From: CADEEV01 sp032127875
GTDB lineage: Bacteria > Acidobacteriota > Vicinamibacteria > Fen-336
NCBI GenBank assembly: GCA_032127875.1
Contig: JAQBHI010000046.1
Coordinates: forward strand, 1-64,000
DNA: 64,000 nt
Reading direction: 5' to 3'
Positions 6,802 to 15,543 of the stretch are shown here, piece after piece. Under the pieces are notes generated by a model. It did not search any database. It saw only the letters and a list, made by a program, of their open reading frames with translations, and was not told the origin of the DNA. How positions within the stretch are numbered: the stretch's first letter is position 1; the number at the start of each line of letters is the position of its first letter. The translations under genes and the position numbers were made by a program.

Positions 6802-7882
6802 ATGACGAGCCTGGCACTGGTGTGGGGGATTCTGGCGGCTGCGGTGACACCGCCGGTCGCGGGTGCGGTGAAGGCGGAGCGGCCGCGGGTCGAGGTGACG
6901 TTCGTGCTCGACACCACCGGCAGCATGGGCGGTCTGATCGAAGGTGCCAAGCGACGGATCTGGTCGATCGCGCGCCGCATCGGCGAGGGCCAGCCGCGGC
7001 CGGAGCTGCGCATTGCCCTCGTCGGCTACCGTGACCGCGGCGACGAGTACGTCACCCGCGTCTTCGATTTCACGGGCGACATGGACGAGCTCTACGCGAA
7101 CCTGATGTCGTTCCAGGCCACCGGTGGCGGCGACACGCCCGAGCACGTTTCGGCCGCCCTCTCGGACGCCGTCCACAAGCCGTCCTGGTCGAAGGGCCGT
7201 GGCATGCGCGTGATCTTTCTCGTGGGCGACGCGCCGCCGCATCTCGACTACCAGGACGGTTTCGATTACCGCCGGCACGTGCGCGAGGCTGCTGCCCGGG
7301 GCATCGGCGTCGAGGCGATCCAGTGCGGCGGCGATGCGCTGACGGCCCAGGTCTGGCAGGAAGTCGCGTCGCTCGGAGGCGGGCGTTACGCGCAGATTGG
7401 CGGCGACGGCGGCATGCCGATCAAGGTCACCCCGGTCGACGTCGAACTGTCGCGGCTGGGCGGCGAACTGGCCTCGACGGCCGTCGTCGGTGGCAGCCGC
7501 GACGAGCGTGCGAAGACCGCTGCAAAGCTCGCGGCCCGCGCGAACATGGCGGCGCCCGCAGCCGCGGAGGCAGCCTCGTACTTCGCCGCCTCCGGGCGCA
7601 TCGCCGAGAAAGATCTCGTCGACATGCCGGTTGCCGAGCAGAAGAAGGAACTGGCCGCCACCAGACAGGCGGGCGCGCCACCGGCGACGCTCGTCGGCAA
7701 GTCCGACGCCGAGGCGATCGCCTACCTGGCCTCGCAGAAGGACAAGCGCGCCAAGCTGCAGGCCCGCATCCTGGACCTGCAGAAGCAGCGCGAGGCGTAT
7801 CTGGCAAAGGACGCGGCCAGCCAGGACGCCTTCGACCAAGCCGTCGTCCACTCGCTGCGCGGGCGCGGCAAGGACGCCGGAA

Positions 7883-7893
<11 letters not shown>
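6802..7893 (+). CDS. Secreted von Willebrand factor A domain protein
   Basis: A 363-residue protein. The signal peptide is residues 1-24 and a VWA domain spans about 30-220. The metal-ion-dependent adhesion site is visible as DTTGSM (residue 37 on, Thr replacing the usual first Ser) and DTPEHV. The C-terminal third is charged and helical (residues 290-350, many Lys/Arg/Glu), likely coiled-coil. ATG 6802 is preferred over TTG 6796 because AGGAGGG lies 6 nt upstream. VWA proteins bind protein partners through a chelated Mg/Mn ion; no partner is evident here. The gene converges with accD and the two stop regions overlap by 11 bp. It starts 56 bp after the lipoprotein 2 gene and could be read through from its sigma-54 promoter. 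Confidence 0.85.
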
Positions 7894-8722
<829 letters not shown>

Positions 8723-8729
8723 CTTAGGC

Positions 8730-8910
8730 AGTCCGGGGGGGTACCGTCGGGAAAACACCCCCCCGCGCGCTACGCGCTCCCCCCCTTGTCGCTCGCGCCG
8801 AAGTGAATCCGGCGCTCGCTGCCGGAGGCGTCGGCAGGGAAGCACCCTCCCGCGCGCTACGCGCTCCCCCCCTTGTCGCTCGTGCCGAAGTGAATCCGGC
8901 GCTCGCTGCC
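8730..8910 (+). repeat. Dispersed triple-hairpin element, tandem pair (copies 2a and 2b)
   Basis: Two copies lie head-to-tail with an 87-bp period: 8730-8823 and 8824-8910. Both share a GCGCG/CTA/CGCGC hairpin, a C run, and a terminal hairpin whose stem is GCGCCG pairing with CGGCGC. The 5' arm (CCGGGGGGGTACC) is intact only in the first copy. It fills the space between the coiled-coil gene (stop 8918) and accD (start 8722). Confidence 0.8.
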
Positions 8911-8917
8911 ACGAGTG

Positions 8918-9145
8918 TCAATCTGCCGCTTCCTCTTCTTTGTCGAGATCGTTCTCGACGCCGAGGATGCGGCAGGCGCCGTCGTAGATCTGCTTGGCGG
9001 CGTTCTTGGCGTTCTGAAGTTCGGCGAGGCGCTCCTTCACCTTGGCGAGCTCCTCTTCGATCTGGCCGTTGAGGTCCCCGATCTGCTTGCGCGTCATCTC
9101 CAGTGTCTGCTGGTAGAACTGGGCCTGGTCCTTCGAGAGCGCCAT
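8918..9145 (-). CDS. Small coiled-coil protein, hypothetical
   Basis: A 75-residue, highly charged protein. It has heptad-like runs (MTRKQIGDLNGQIEEELAKV, then KERLAELQNAKNAAKQIYDG) and an acidic tail EEEAAD, with no signal peptide or membrane segment. ATG 9145 is preceded by AGGAGG 9-10 nt upstream. It lies 24 nt downstream of the Ser/Thr kinase gene on the same strand, so the two are probably co-transcribed; it could be a partner or substrate (inference). I do not recognise a named family. Confidence 0.75.
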   Translation of the reverse strand: MALSKDQAQFYQQTLEMTRKQIGDLNGQIEEELAKVKERLAELQNAKNAAKQIYDGACRILGVENDLDKEEEAAD

Positions 9146-9169
9146 GGGGCTGCTTCCTCCTGTCAGTGT

Positions 9170-11335
9170 CTATTTGATGCCGAACTTCTTCAGAAGCCTT
9201 CCGAGGCCGGGCGCGGGCTTGGCGGGCGGCGCCTCCTGCGCCTGCGCCCCGGGAGCCTCGTCGGGCTCCAGGTCGATTTCGAGGTCGTCGGGCTCGGCGG
9301 CCGGCGCCGGCCCGACGGAAAGCTCCTCGTGAGCCACCGTGTCACTGCGTTCCTCGCTCTCGAAGAGCACTTCCATGAACCGGGAGAGCTCCAGGGCCGT
9401 GGGCGGCTGGCGCTCGGCGAGCGCGCGCTCCAGGTCGTGCAGCATCTCGCCCGCGTCCTGGTAGCGGTGCTCGGGGTCGCGGTCGAGGGCCTTCATCACC
9501 ACCCGCTCGATGCGTTCGGGCACGCGCGGGTTCACCAGGCTGGGCGGCGAGACTCGGCACTCGCGCACCATCTCCAGGATGCTCTTCTCGGACGTGCCCA
9601 TGAACGGCTTGCGGTCGGTGAGCATCTCGTAGAAGCACACGCCGAGCGAGAACACGTCCGCGCGGCGATCCATCGCCTTGCCCATCGCCTGCTCGGGGCT
9701 CATGTAGAGGAGCTTGCCGCGCGAGGCGCCGCGATCGGTGCTGGTTGCCTTGGAAGTCGCCTTGGCGATGCCGAAGTCGGTCAGCTTCACCTCGCCCTCG
9801 AAGGAGATCAGGATGTTCTGAGGGCTCACGTCGCGGTGCACCATCTTGAGCGCCTGCCCCGCGTCGTCCTTCTTGCGATGCGCATACTCGAGAGCGGCGG
9901 CCACTCGCCCCGTGATCAGCACGCACAGAGCGAGGGGGATCGTGATCCCCTTGTCCTTGGCGCGGCGCAGGATACTGCGCAGGTCGTGGCCCGCGATGTA
10001 TTCCATCGCGATGAAGTAGGTGCTGTCGATCCTGCCGAGGTCGAAGATCTGCACGATGTTCGGGTGGGCGAGCCCGGCGACCATCTTGGCCTCGTCCACG
10101 AACATCTCCACGAACTCCTTGTTGTCCGAGAGGTGGGGCAGGATGCGCTTCAGCGCGACCACCTTCTCGAAGCCCTCGACACCCGTGCGCTTCGCCCGGA
10201 ACACCTCGGCCATGCCGCCGGCGGCCACTTTCTCGAGCAGGCGGTAGGGGCCGAACTCGTCTCCAGCGGCGGACGTGCGGGTTGGCGCCGGGGGCTCCAT
10301 CGAAGGCGGCGGCAAGCTCAGCGCGTCCTCGGCGAGCGAGGCGAGGTCGAGCATCATGCGCGACTGGCCGGCCGCAACGATCTTCGGCGCCGCGGCCTGG
10401 AACTTGGTGACGATCCGGCCCGCGCGCTGGGGCACCGACTTGAGCAGTTCGCCAAGGCCGGGCACGGCTTCGGCAGGCTTCGCCGGTCCGGCCGAGTCGG
10501 TCGCGGGTGCGAAGACGCCCTCGAGGAGCTGATCGAGATCGGTGAGCGGGAGCTTGGGCCTTTCGGCTGGCGGCGGAGCGGCCGCGACGGGAGCCGGCGC
10601 CGGTTCGTGGTCGAAGACGGGCGCCTTGAAGTCGCCGGGAGCCAGTGTCTTGGCTCCCGAGTCCTCTTCCAGCAGGCTATCCAGCGCCACCTCCTCGCCC
10701 GCTGCCTCCCAGGGCGCCACCGTCGCCGGCTCGTCGACGATCGGAGCCTTGATCCCCTCCGCGAGAGTCTCGGCTTCCGTCTCGACGGCCGACTCGGGCA
10801 GCCCTGTTTGCCGCGCTTGGGTGGGCGCCATGCTGTCGAGTAGACCCGACAGGTCCTCCTCGTCGCCCGCCAGGGGCGATGGCTGGCTCGTCGCCCAGGA
10901 CTTCGCTGCAACGACGCGTTCGAGGGTCGGTCCGGGTTCCGGCACTGGTTCGGGCTGCGTTAGCCCCGGGGCTGCGGCCGGCACCGCATCGCAAGGCTCG
11001 ACGCTCGAATCCCGGAACGCGTCGAGCAGTCCCGGCAGGTCTTGCGGCAGCACTTGCGCTGGCTTCGGCTTGGGTGGCGCGACCTCGCCCGCCTCGTTCA
11101 CCTGTACGCGGATCGGCGTGGCCCGTGTCGGCGTCGGCGAGGCGTGGGCATCGGCCGGGATCGGTGCGTCGACCAGATCGCCGAAGAGATCTTCGGAAGT
11201 CAACAGACCTTCAGACGAGTCTGCCGAGAGATTCTCGGGATGAGGCGCCGGGACGTCCTTGCTAGAGCCTGTGCTCACGGGGACACGAGTGTCTTCCGAG
11301 GATAGCGGCAGAGTGGCCCTTAGGTCAACGTCCAT
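9170..11335 (-). CDS. Ser/Thr protein kinase with long N-terminal low-complexity region
   Basis: A 721-residue Hanks-type kinase. Residues 1-360 are acidic, Pro/Ala-rich and probably disordered. The kinase domain is at about 361-635, with Gly loop KVAAGGMAEVF, VVALKRI (ATP Lys), HRDVSPQN (catalytic Asp, myxobacterial-style loop), DFG and the SPE segment. A short Ala/Pro tail ends in GLGRLLKKFGIK. Unlike many PknB-type kinases it has no transmembrane segment or PASTA repeats. The N-terminal region holds recurrent short motifs of the form DL-x-GLLD (PGLLDAF, SGLLDSM, DSLLEED, DQLLEGVF, GELLKSV). All catalytic residues are intact. It diverges from the TPR-pseudokinase gene at 11647, and the small coiled-coil gene follows it. 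Start at ATG 11335; no strong Shine-Dalgarno is seen. Confidence 0.92.
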   Translation of the reverse strand: MDVDLRATLPLSSEDTRVPVSTGSSKDVPAPHPENLSADSSEGLLTSEDLFGDLVDAPIPADAHASPTPTRATPIRVQVNEAGEVAPPKPKPAQVLPQDLPGLLDAFRDSSVEPCDAVPAAAPGLTQPEPVPEPGPTLERVVAAKSWATSQPSPLAGDEEDLSGLLDSMAPTQARQTGLPESAVETEAETLAEGIKAPIVDEPATVAPWEAAGEEVALDSLLEEDSGAKTLAPGDFKAPVFDHEPAPAPVAAAPPPAERPKLPLTDLDQLLEGVFAPATDSAGPAKPAEAVPGLGELLKSVPQRAGRIVTKFQAAAPKIVAAGQSRMMLDLASLAEDALSLPPPSMEPPAPTRTSAAGDEFGPYRLLEKVAAGGMAEVFRAKRTGVEGFEKVVALKRILPHLSDNKEFVEMFVDEAKMVAGLAHPNIVQIFDLGRIDSTYFIAMEYIAGHDLRSILRRAKDKGITIPLALCVLITGRVAAALEYAHRKKDDAGQALKMVHRDVSPQNILISFEGEVKLTDFGIAKATSKATSTDRGASRGKLLYMSPEQAMGKAMDRRADVFSLGVCFYEMLTDRKPFMGTSEKSILEMVRECRVSPPSLVNPRVPERIERVVMKALDRDPEHRYQDAGEMLHDLERALAERQPPTALELSRFMEVLFESEERSDTVAHEELSVGPAPAAEPDDLEIDLEPDEAPGAQAQEAPPAKPAPGLGRLLKKFGIK

Positions 11336-11646
11336 AGCAAGTTACGCTTGTCCCCGCACGCGGCAAGGCTGCGCGGAAGCAAGCCGTTCTCGAGTGCTTC
11401 GGCCAGCTGTGAGCGGAGCGGCCACGCCGGCCGGCGGCCCCGTCCGCCAGAGAGCGCGACTAGCTGCAGGTCGATCGCGCGGCCCGTCGACCAGGCCTCA
11501 CGTCGGCGCACGAGGCCGCCGCCTCTACAATATCAGTCCGCTCCTGCCGCGATCTCCCCGGGGAACGCGCGAGGATAGCGCGGAGGTATAATCGCGCCGC
11601 GCTTCAAGAGCTCCAAAGACAGGAGGCCCTCCCAAAAAAGGGCGCG
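11336..11646. other. Divergent intergenic region between kinase and TPR-pseudokinase genes
   Basis: 311 bp without a convincing gene. It holds a TATAAT at 11587-11592 directed at the plus-strand gene, and a GGAGG/CCTCC palindrome around 11622-11632. No sigma-54 motif, tRNA or repeat copy was found. Promoter elements for the minus-strand kinase gene are not obvious. Confidence 0.5.
11587..11592 (+). promoter_or_regulatory. -10 hexamer TATAAT upstream of the TPR-pseudokinase gene
   Basis: A perfect TATAAT in otherwise very GC-rich DNA, 55 nt before ATG 11647. No recognisable -35 hexamer lies 16-18 nt upstream. Confidence 0.5.
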
Positions 11647-14010
11647 ATGGACCAGGTCTTTTCCCTTATCCTCGACAACCCGTATGTCCCCTGGATCGCC
11701 GCCGGGCTCGCCGGCTGGTTCGTCTTCCAGAAGTTCGTCGCCGGTCGCCGGATCCCTGGCACCAGCAGCGCTGGCGGCGGCATCGACGCCCTGCTCGGCA
11801 AACTGCTCGGAAAGGGCTACGCCGATCGCAAGGTCGACAAGGCGGTCTCACGCGAAAGGAAGAACGGCAACTGGCTCTCGGCGGGTCGCTACTACGAGGA
11901 GGCCGAGCGCTTCCAGGAGGCGGTCGACGTCTACACCGAGGGCCAGGAACTGTACGCAGCGGCCTCGGTCCTCGAGAAGCTGGGTAGGCTCGATCGCGCC
12001 GCAGAGCTTTTTCTTCAGCACGGCGACTTCAAGAAGGCGGCAGCGGTGTTCATCCAGACGAACAAGCCGGCGCGGGCCGCGGCCTTGTTCCTCGAGAAAG
12101 GCAATACCCTCGAGGCGGCGCGGCTGTTTGGCGTCTCGGGCGAGTGGGGTCGGGCGGCGGATCTCTACCTGAAGAGCGGCTACCCGCTGCGCGCCGCCGA
12201 GGGCTACGAGAAGACCGGCGATTTCCTGAAGGCCGCCGAGTGCTACGAGCGGCACTTCACCGAGAATGTCTCGTACTCCACCACGTACTCCGCGACCGCG
12301 CAAAATGCGGACCAACGCAGCGCCCTGCTCGCCGGGCGCCTGTACGAGAAGGCCGGCGACGTGAACCGGGCCTTTCAGGCCTACAACAAGGGCAGCTACT
12401 TCAAGGAAGCCGCCGGTGCGCTCACGACCCTGGGTCAGCACGCGAAGGCCGCGGAGCTGTTGATGCGGGCCGAACAGCCCGAGGCGGCGGCCTCGGCCTA
12501 TGAGCGAGCGGGCGACACCGTGAAAGCCGCCACGCTGCGCGGCGAGGTGGCCCTCAAGCAGGAGAATGTGCCCGAAGCGGCCCGCTACTTCCAGGAGGGC
12601 GAGGACTATCTGCGCGCGGCCGAGTTGTTCGAATCGATCGGCATGCTGGCCGAGGCGGCAGGCGCCTACGAGGCCGGCGACAGCTTCCTGGCGGCGGCCA
12701 ACGTGTACGTGCGTGCCGGGCTCAAAGACCGCGCGGCCGCCAGCTACGAGCGTGGCAACGAGTACGAGACGGCGGCGAAGTTCTACGAGGAGGTCGGTGA
12801 CAACGAGAAGGCGATCGAGCTGTACGAGAAGGCTGGCCTGACCTTCAAGAGCGGCGAGGCCGCGGCCCGCGCCGGCGACAGCGAGCGCGCGATCTCACTG
12901 CTGCAACGCGTACCCGCCAGCGACGAGAACTATCGCGCGGCCACGGAGCTTCTGGCACAGCTCTTCGTCGAGGGGAAGATGCCGGGCCTCGCCGTCGAGC
13001 GGCTGCAGAAGCTGCTGGGCAGCGATCCGGTGACGCCGGCGAACCTCGATCTCAACTACTGGCTCGCCGCGGGCCACGAAGCCTCGGGCAATCCCCGCGA
13101 AGCGCTCAGCGTCTACAAGAAGATTCTCGCCGAGGACCTGCGGCATCGCGACGTGAACGAGCGCGTGGCGCGCTTGCAGGCGGCGGGCATCTCGACCGCC
13201 ACCCCGGCGGCCCCTTATCCAGCTCCCGACCGTCGTGCCGTTGCCGCTCCGCCGACCGCGCCGGCGCCGAAACCCCCCCGCTTCGAGCGCAAGGAGGAGA
13301 TCGGCCGCGGCGCGCTCGGCGTGGTGTACCGCGCCGAAGACACGACCGACGGTCGCGGCGTGGCGCTGCGCGCCCTACCCGCGCCCCTGCTGCGTGGCGA
13401 GGGCGTTGCCAGCGCTCTCGTGGCCGACCTCAAGGCCGCAGCACTCTTCTCTCACCCGAACGTGGCCAAGCTGCTGGGCCTCGTGGATTCGGCGGGCGAC
13501 AAGTGCGTGGTGACCGAACTGGTCAAGGGCCGTAACTTCGCCGAGGCCTTGAAGAACGGCCACAAGATGACCTTCCAGCAGGCACACAGCCTGGGTCGCG
13601 TGCTCGCACAGGCGCTTGTGGCACTGCATGCCAAGGGTCTCGTTCACGGCTCGATCCAACCTTCGAACATCATGGTCGCCGGCGGTGTCGTGAAGATCAC
13701 CGATCTTGGCCTGGGCCGGCTTGCCTACTCGGTGTCGCCGGCCGATCACTATCGGGCCCCGGAAAACCAACTCGACATGGCCGGCGATCTGTTCGCGCTG
13801 GCAGCGGTTCTCTACCACCTGCTCACCGGCGTCCACCCGCGCTCGCAGGCGCAGGGCTCGGCCCTGCCGCTGCCGAGCAAGCTCGCCGCCGGTGTTCCGG
13901 AGGCCTTCGACAAGCTGCTGCTGCGCGGCCTGCATCCGCGTCAGGATCTGCGCTTTGCCTCCGCCGACGACATGCAGCGCGACCTCAAGGACATGGTGCG
14001 GATCGGCTGA
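11647..14010 (+). CDS. Membrane-anchored TPR scaffold with C-terminal pseudokinase domain
   Basis: A 787-residue protein. An N-terminal membrane anchor lies at about residues 11-33 (PYVPWIAAGLAGWFVFQKFV), then TPR/Sel1-like helical repeats from about 75 to 515 (many YEKAGD, AAxLYEK, RAAELF units), a Pro-rich linker, and a kinase-fold domain from about 546 to the end. The fold is recognisable (GRGALGVVYRAED; YHLLTGVHPR) but catalytic residues are lost. The ATP Lys is replaced in VALRALP (near 574), HRD is HGS in HGSIQPSN (near 666), and DFG is DLG. It is therefore predicted to be catalytically dead and to act as a docking scaffold. It is divergent from the active kinase gene at 9170-11335, and a functional pairing is inferred. 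AAGGG lies a few nt before the ATG. Confidence 0.88.
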   Translation: MDQVFSLILDNPYVPWIAAGLAGWFVFQKFVAGRRIPGTSSAGGGIDALLGKLLGKGYADRKVDKAVSRERKNGNWLSAGRYYEEAERFQEAVDVYTEGQELYAAASVLEKLGRLDRAAELFLQHGDFKKAAAVFIQTNKPARAAALFLEKGNTLEAARLFGVSGEWGRAADLYLKSGYPLRAAEGYEKTGDFLKAAECYERHFTENVSYSTTYSATAQNADQRSALLAGRLYEKAGDVNRAFQAYNKGSYFKEAAGALTTLGQHAKAAELLMRAEQPEAAASAYERAGDTVKAATLRGEVALKQENVPEAARYFQEGEDYLRAAELFESIGMLAEAAGAYEAGDSFLAAANVYVRAGLKDRAAASYERGNEYETAAKFYEEVGDNEKAIELYEKAGLTFKSGEAAARAGDSERAISLLQRVPASDENYRAATELLAQLFVEGKMPGLAVERLQKLLGSDPVTPANLDLNYWLAAGHEASGNPREALSVYKKILAEDLRHRDVNERVARLQAAGISTATPAAPYPAPDRRAVAAPPTAPAPKPPRFERKEEIGRGALGVVYRAEDTTDGRGVALRALPAPLLRGEGVASALVADLKAAALFSHPNVAKLLGLVDSAGDKCVVTELVKGRNFAEALKNGHKMTFQQAHSLGRVLAQALVALHAKGLVHGSIQPSNIMVAGGVVKITDLGLGRLAYSVSPADHYRAPENQLDMAGDLFALAAVLYHLLTGVHPRSQAQGSALPLPSKLAAGVPEAFDKLLLRGLHPRQDLRFASADDMQRDLKDMVRIG

Positions 14011-14125
14011 GCGGGCATGAGTCGCGAGACGGGCTGGCCGTAACCCCGGGACTCGACGGCGAGTAGCGTCTCTCGGTTAGGCTAAGGGACGGGTCGGTCC
14101 GCATCCGCCGGTCCGGCAGAGAGCC

Positions 14126-15541
14126 ATGGTCTTCAGCTCCCACCTCTTCGTCTACTACTTCCTGCCGGCAGCGCTCGCCGTCTACTACGCGCTACCCCCG
14201 CGCGCCCGGCAGCTCTGGCTCAGCCTCGCGAGCTACGCCTTCTACGGCTGGGCCAACCCCGCGTTCATGGCTCTGATGCTGTTCTCGACGGCGATCGACT
14301 TCGGCTGCGGACGAAAGCTCGGGGCGACACTGCCCGCGGCCCATGGCGGGCGCCGATTCTGGGTCGGCGTCTCGGTCGTGAGCAATCTCTCGCTGCTCGG
14401 CTTCTTCAAGTACTTCAACTTCGCGGTCGACAGCTACTCGGCCCTGCTGGGCGCGCTGGGACTGAGCGCCCTGCACCCCGACGCCGTGCTCAGAATCGCG
14501 CTGCCGCTCGGCATCAGCTTCTACACATTCCAGTCGATGTCCTACAGCCTCGACATCTACCGCGGCCGCAGCCGGCCACTCGAGAGCTTCCTGGACTTCG
14601 CCTGCTACGTTTCGCTGTTCCCGCAGCTGGTGGCCGGGCCGATCATCCGCTACTCCGAGATCGCGGACCAGCTCCGCGAGCGCAGCCACACGCCCGAGAA
14701 GTTCGCGCGTGGCGTCGCCTTCTTCAGCCTGGGCCTCGCGAAGAAGGTGTTGCTGGCAAACCCCTGCGGTTTCGTCGCCGACGCGGCTTTCGACGCCGCC
14801 GGGCTGCGCACGCTCGACGCCTGGACGGGCGTGCTCGCCTACGCCTTCCAGATCTACTTCGACTTCAGCGGCTACTCCGACATGGCGATCGGCCTGGGGC
14901 TGATGTTCGGTTTCGTGTTCCCCAAGAACTTCGACTCGCCCTACCGCGCCGAGTCGATCACAGACTTCTGGCGCCGCTGGCACATCTCGCTGTCGAGCTG
15001 GCTGCGCGACTACCTGTACTTGCCGCTCGGCGGCAGCCGGCTGGGCGTATGGCGCACCTATCTGAACCTGGGCATCGTAATGCTGCTCGGCGGCCTGTGG
15101 CACGGTGCCGCCTGGAACTTCGTGGTCTGGGGCGGCTGGCACGGCGCCTGGCTTGCGCTCGAGCGGGCACGCGGCAAACGTAGCCCATACGGCCGGCTGC
15201 CGCGGCCCGCACGTGTGGCGCTCACCTTCGCCGGCGTGTTGGTCGGGTGGGTCTTCTTCCGGGCGCCCGACCTGCCGGCGGCCGGCCGCTATCTCGCGGC
15301 GATGGGCGGCCTGGGCGAAGCGCCAGCGGCCGCGGCGCTCGTGGGCGGCCTGCTTTACACCCCGTACGCGCTGCTGAGCCTCAGCGTCGCCGCGAGCGTG
15401 ACATGGCTCGCCCCGCAGACCTGGGACTGGACACGGCGGCTCACGCTGCCACGGGCCGGGCTGGTCCTGGGGTGTCTCGCCCTCGCGCTGGTCGCGATGG
15501 CGAGCCAGGGCTACAACCCGTTCATCTACTTCATCTTTTGA
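14126..15541 (+). CDS. MBOAT-family O-acyltransferase (AlgI-like)
   Basis: A 471-residue multi-pass membrane protein with the MBOAT signature: FWRRWHISLSSWLRDYLYLPLGG, then GLWHGAAWNFVVWGGWHG carrying the conserved catalytic His. AlgI-type proteins pass acetyl groups across the inner membrane to a periplasmic partner that acetylates an exopolysaccharide. That partner is probably encoded 2 nt downstream by the AlgJ-like fusion gene. Typical AlgI length is about 470-520 residues, so the protein is full length. Start at ATG 14126 on MVFSSHLFVYYFLP, the usual N-terminal motif of the family. No alginate or other polysaccharide synthase is present in the window. Confidence 0.93.
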   Translation: MVFSSHLFVYYFLPAALAVYYALPPRARQLWLSLASYAFYGWANPAFMALMLFSTAIDFGCGRKLGATLPAAHGGRRFWVGVSVVSNLSLLGFFKYFNFAVDSYSALLGALGLSALHPDAVLRIALPLGISFYTFQSMSYSLDIYRGRSRPLESFLDFACYVSLFPQLVAGPIIRYSEIADQLRERSHTPEKFARGVAFFSLGLAKKVLLANPCGFVADAAFDAAGLRTLDAWTGVLAYAFQIYFDFSGYSDMAIGLGLMFGFVFPKNFDSPYRAESITDFWRRWHISLSSWLRDYLYLPLGGSRLGVWRTYLNLGIVMLLGGLWHGAAWNFVVWGGWHGAWLALERARGKRSPYGRLPRPARVALTFAGVLVGWVFFRAPDLPAAGRYLAAMGGLGEAPAAAALVGGLLYTPYALLSLSVAASVTWLAPQTWDWTRRLTLPRAGLVLGCLALALVAMASQGYNPFIYFIF

Positions 15542-15543
15542 GC

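Noticed and set aside
8723..8845. Extended accD start
   Set aside because: The extension is translated from the hairpin repeat and does not resemble AccD. The family N-terminus starts at 8722.
15247..15543. Upstream extension of the AlgJ-like fusion
   Set aside because: It lies wholly inside the acyltransferase gene in another frame; the ATG two bases after that gene's stop fits the signal/anchor helix.
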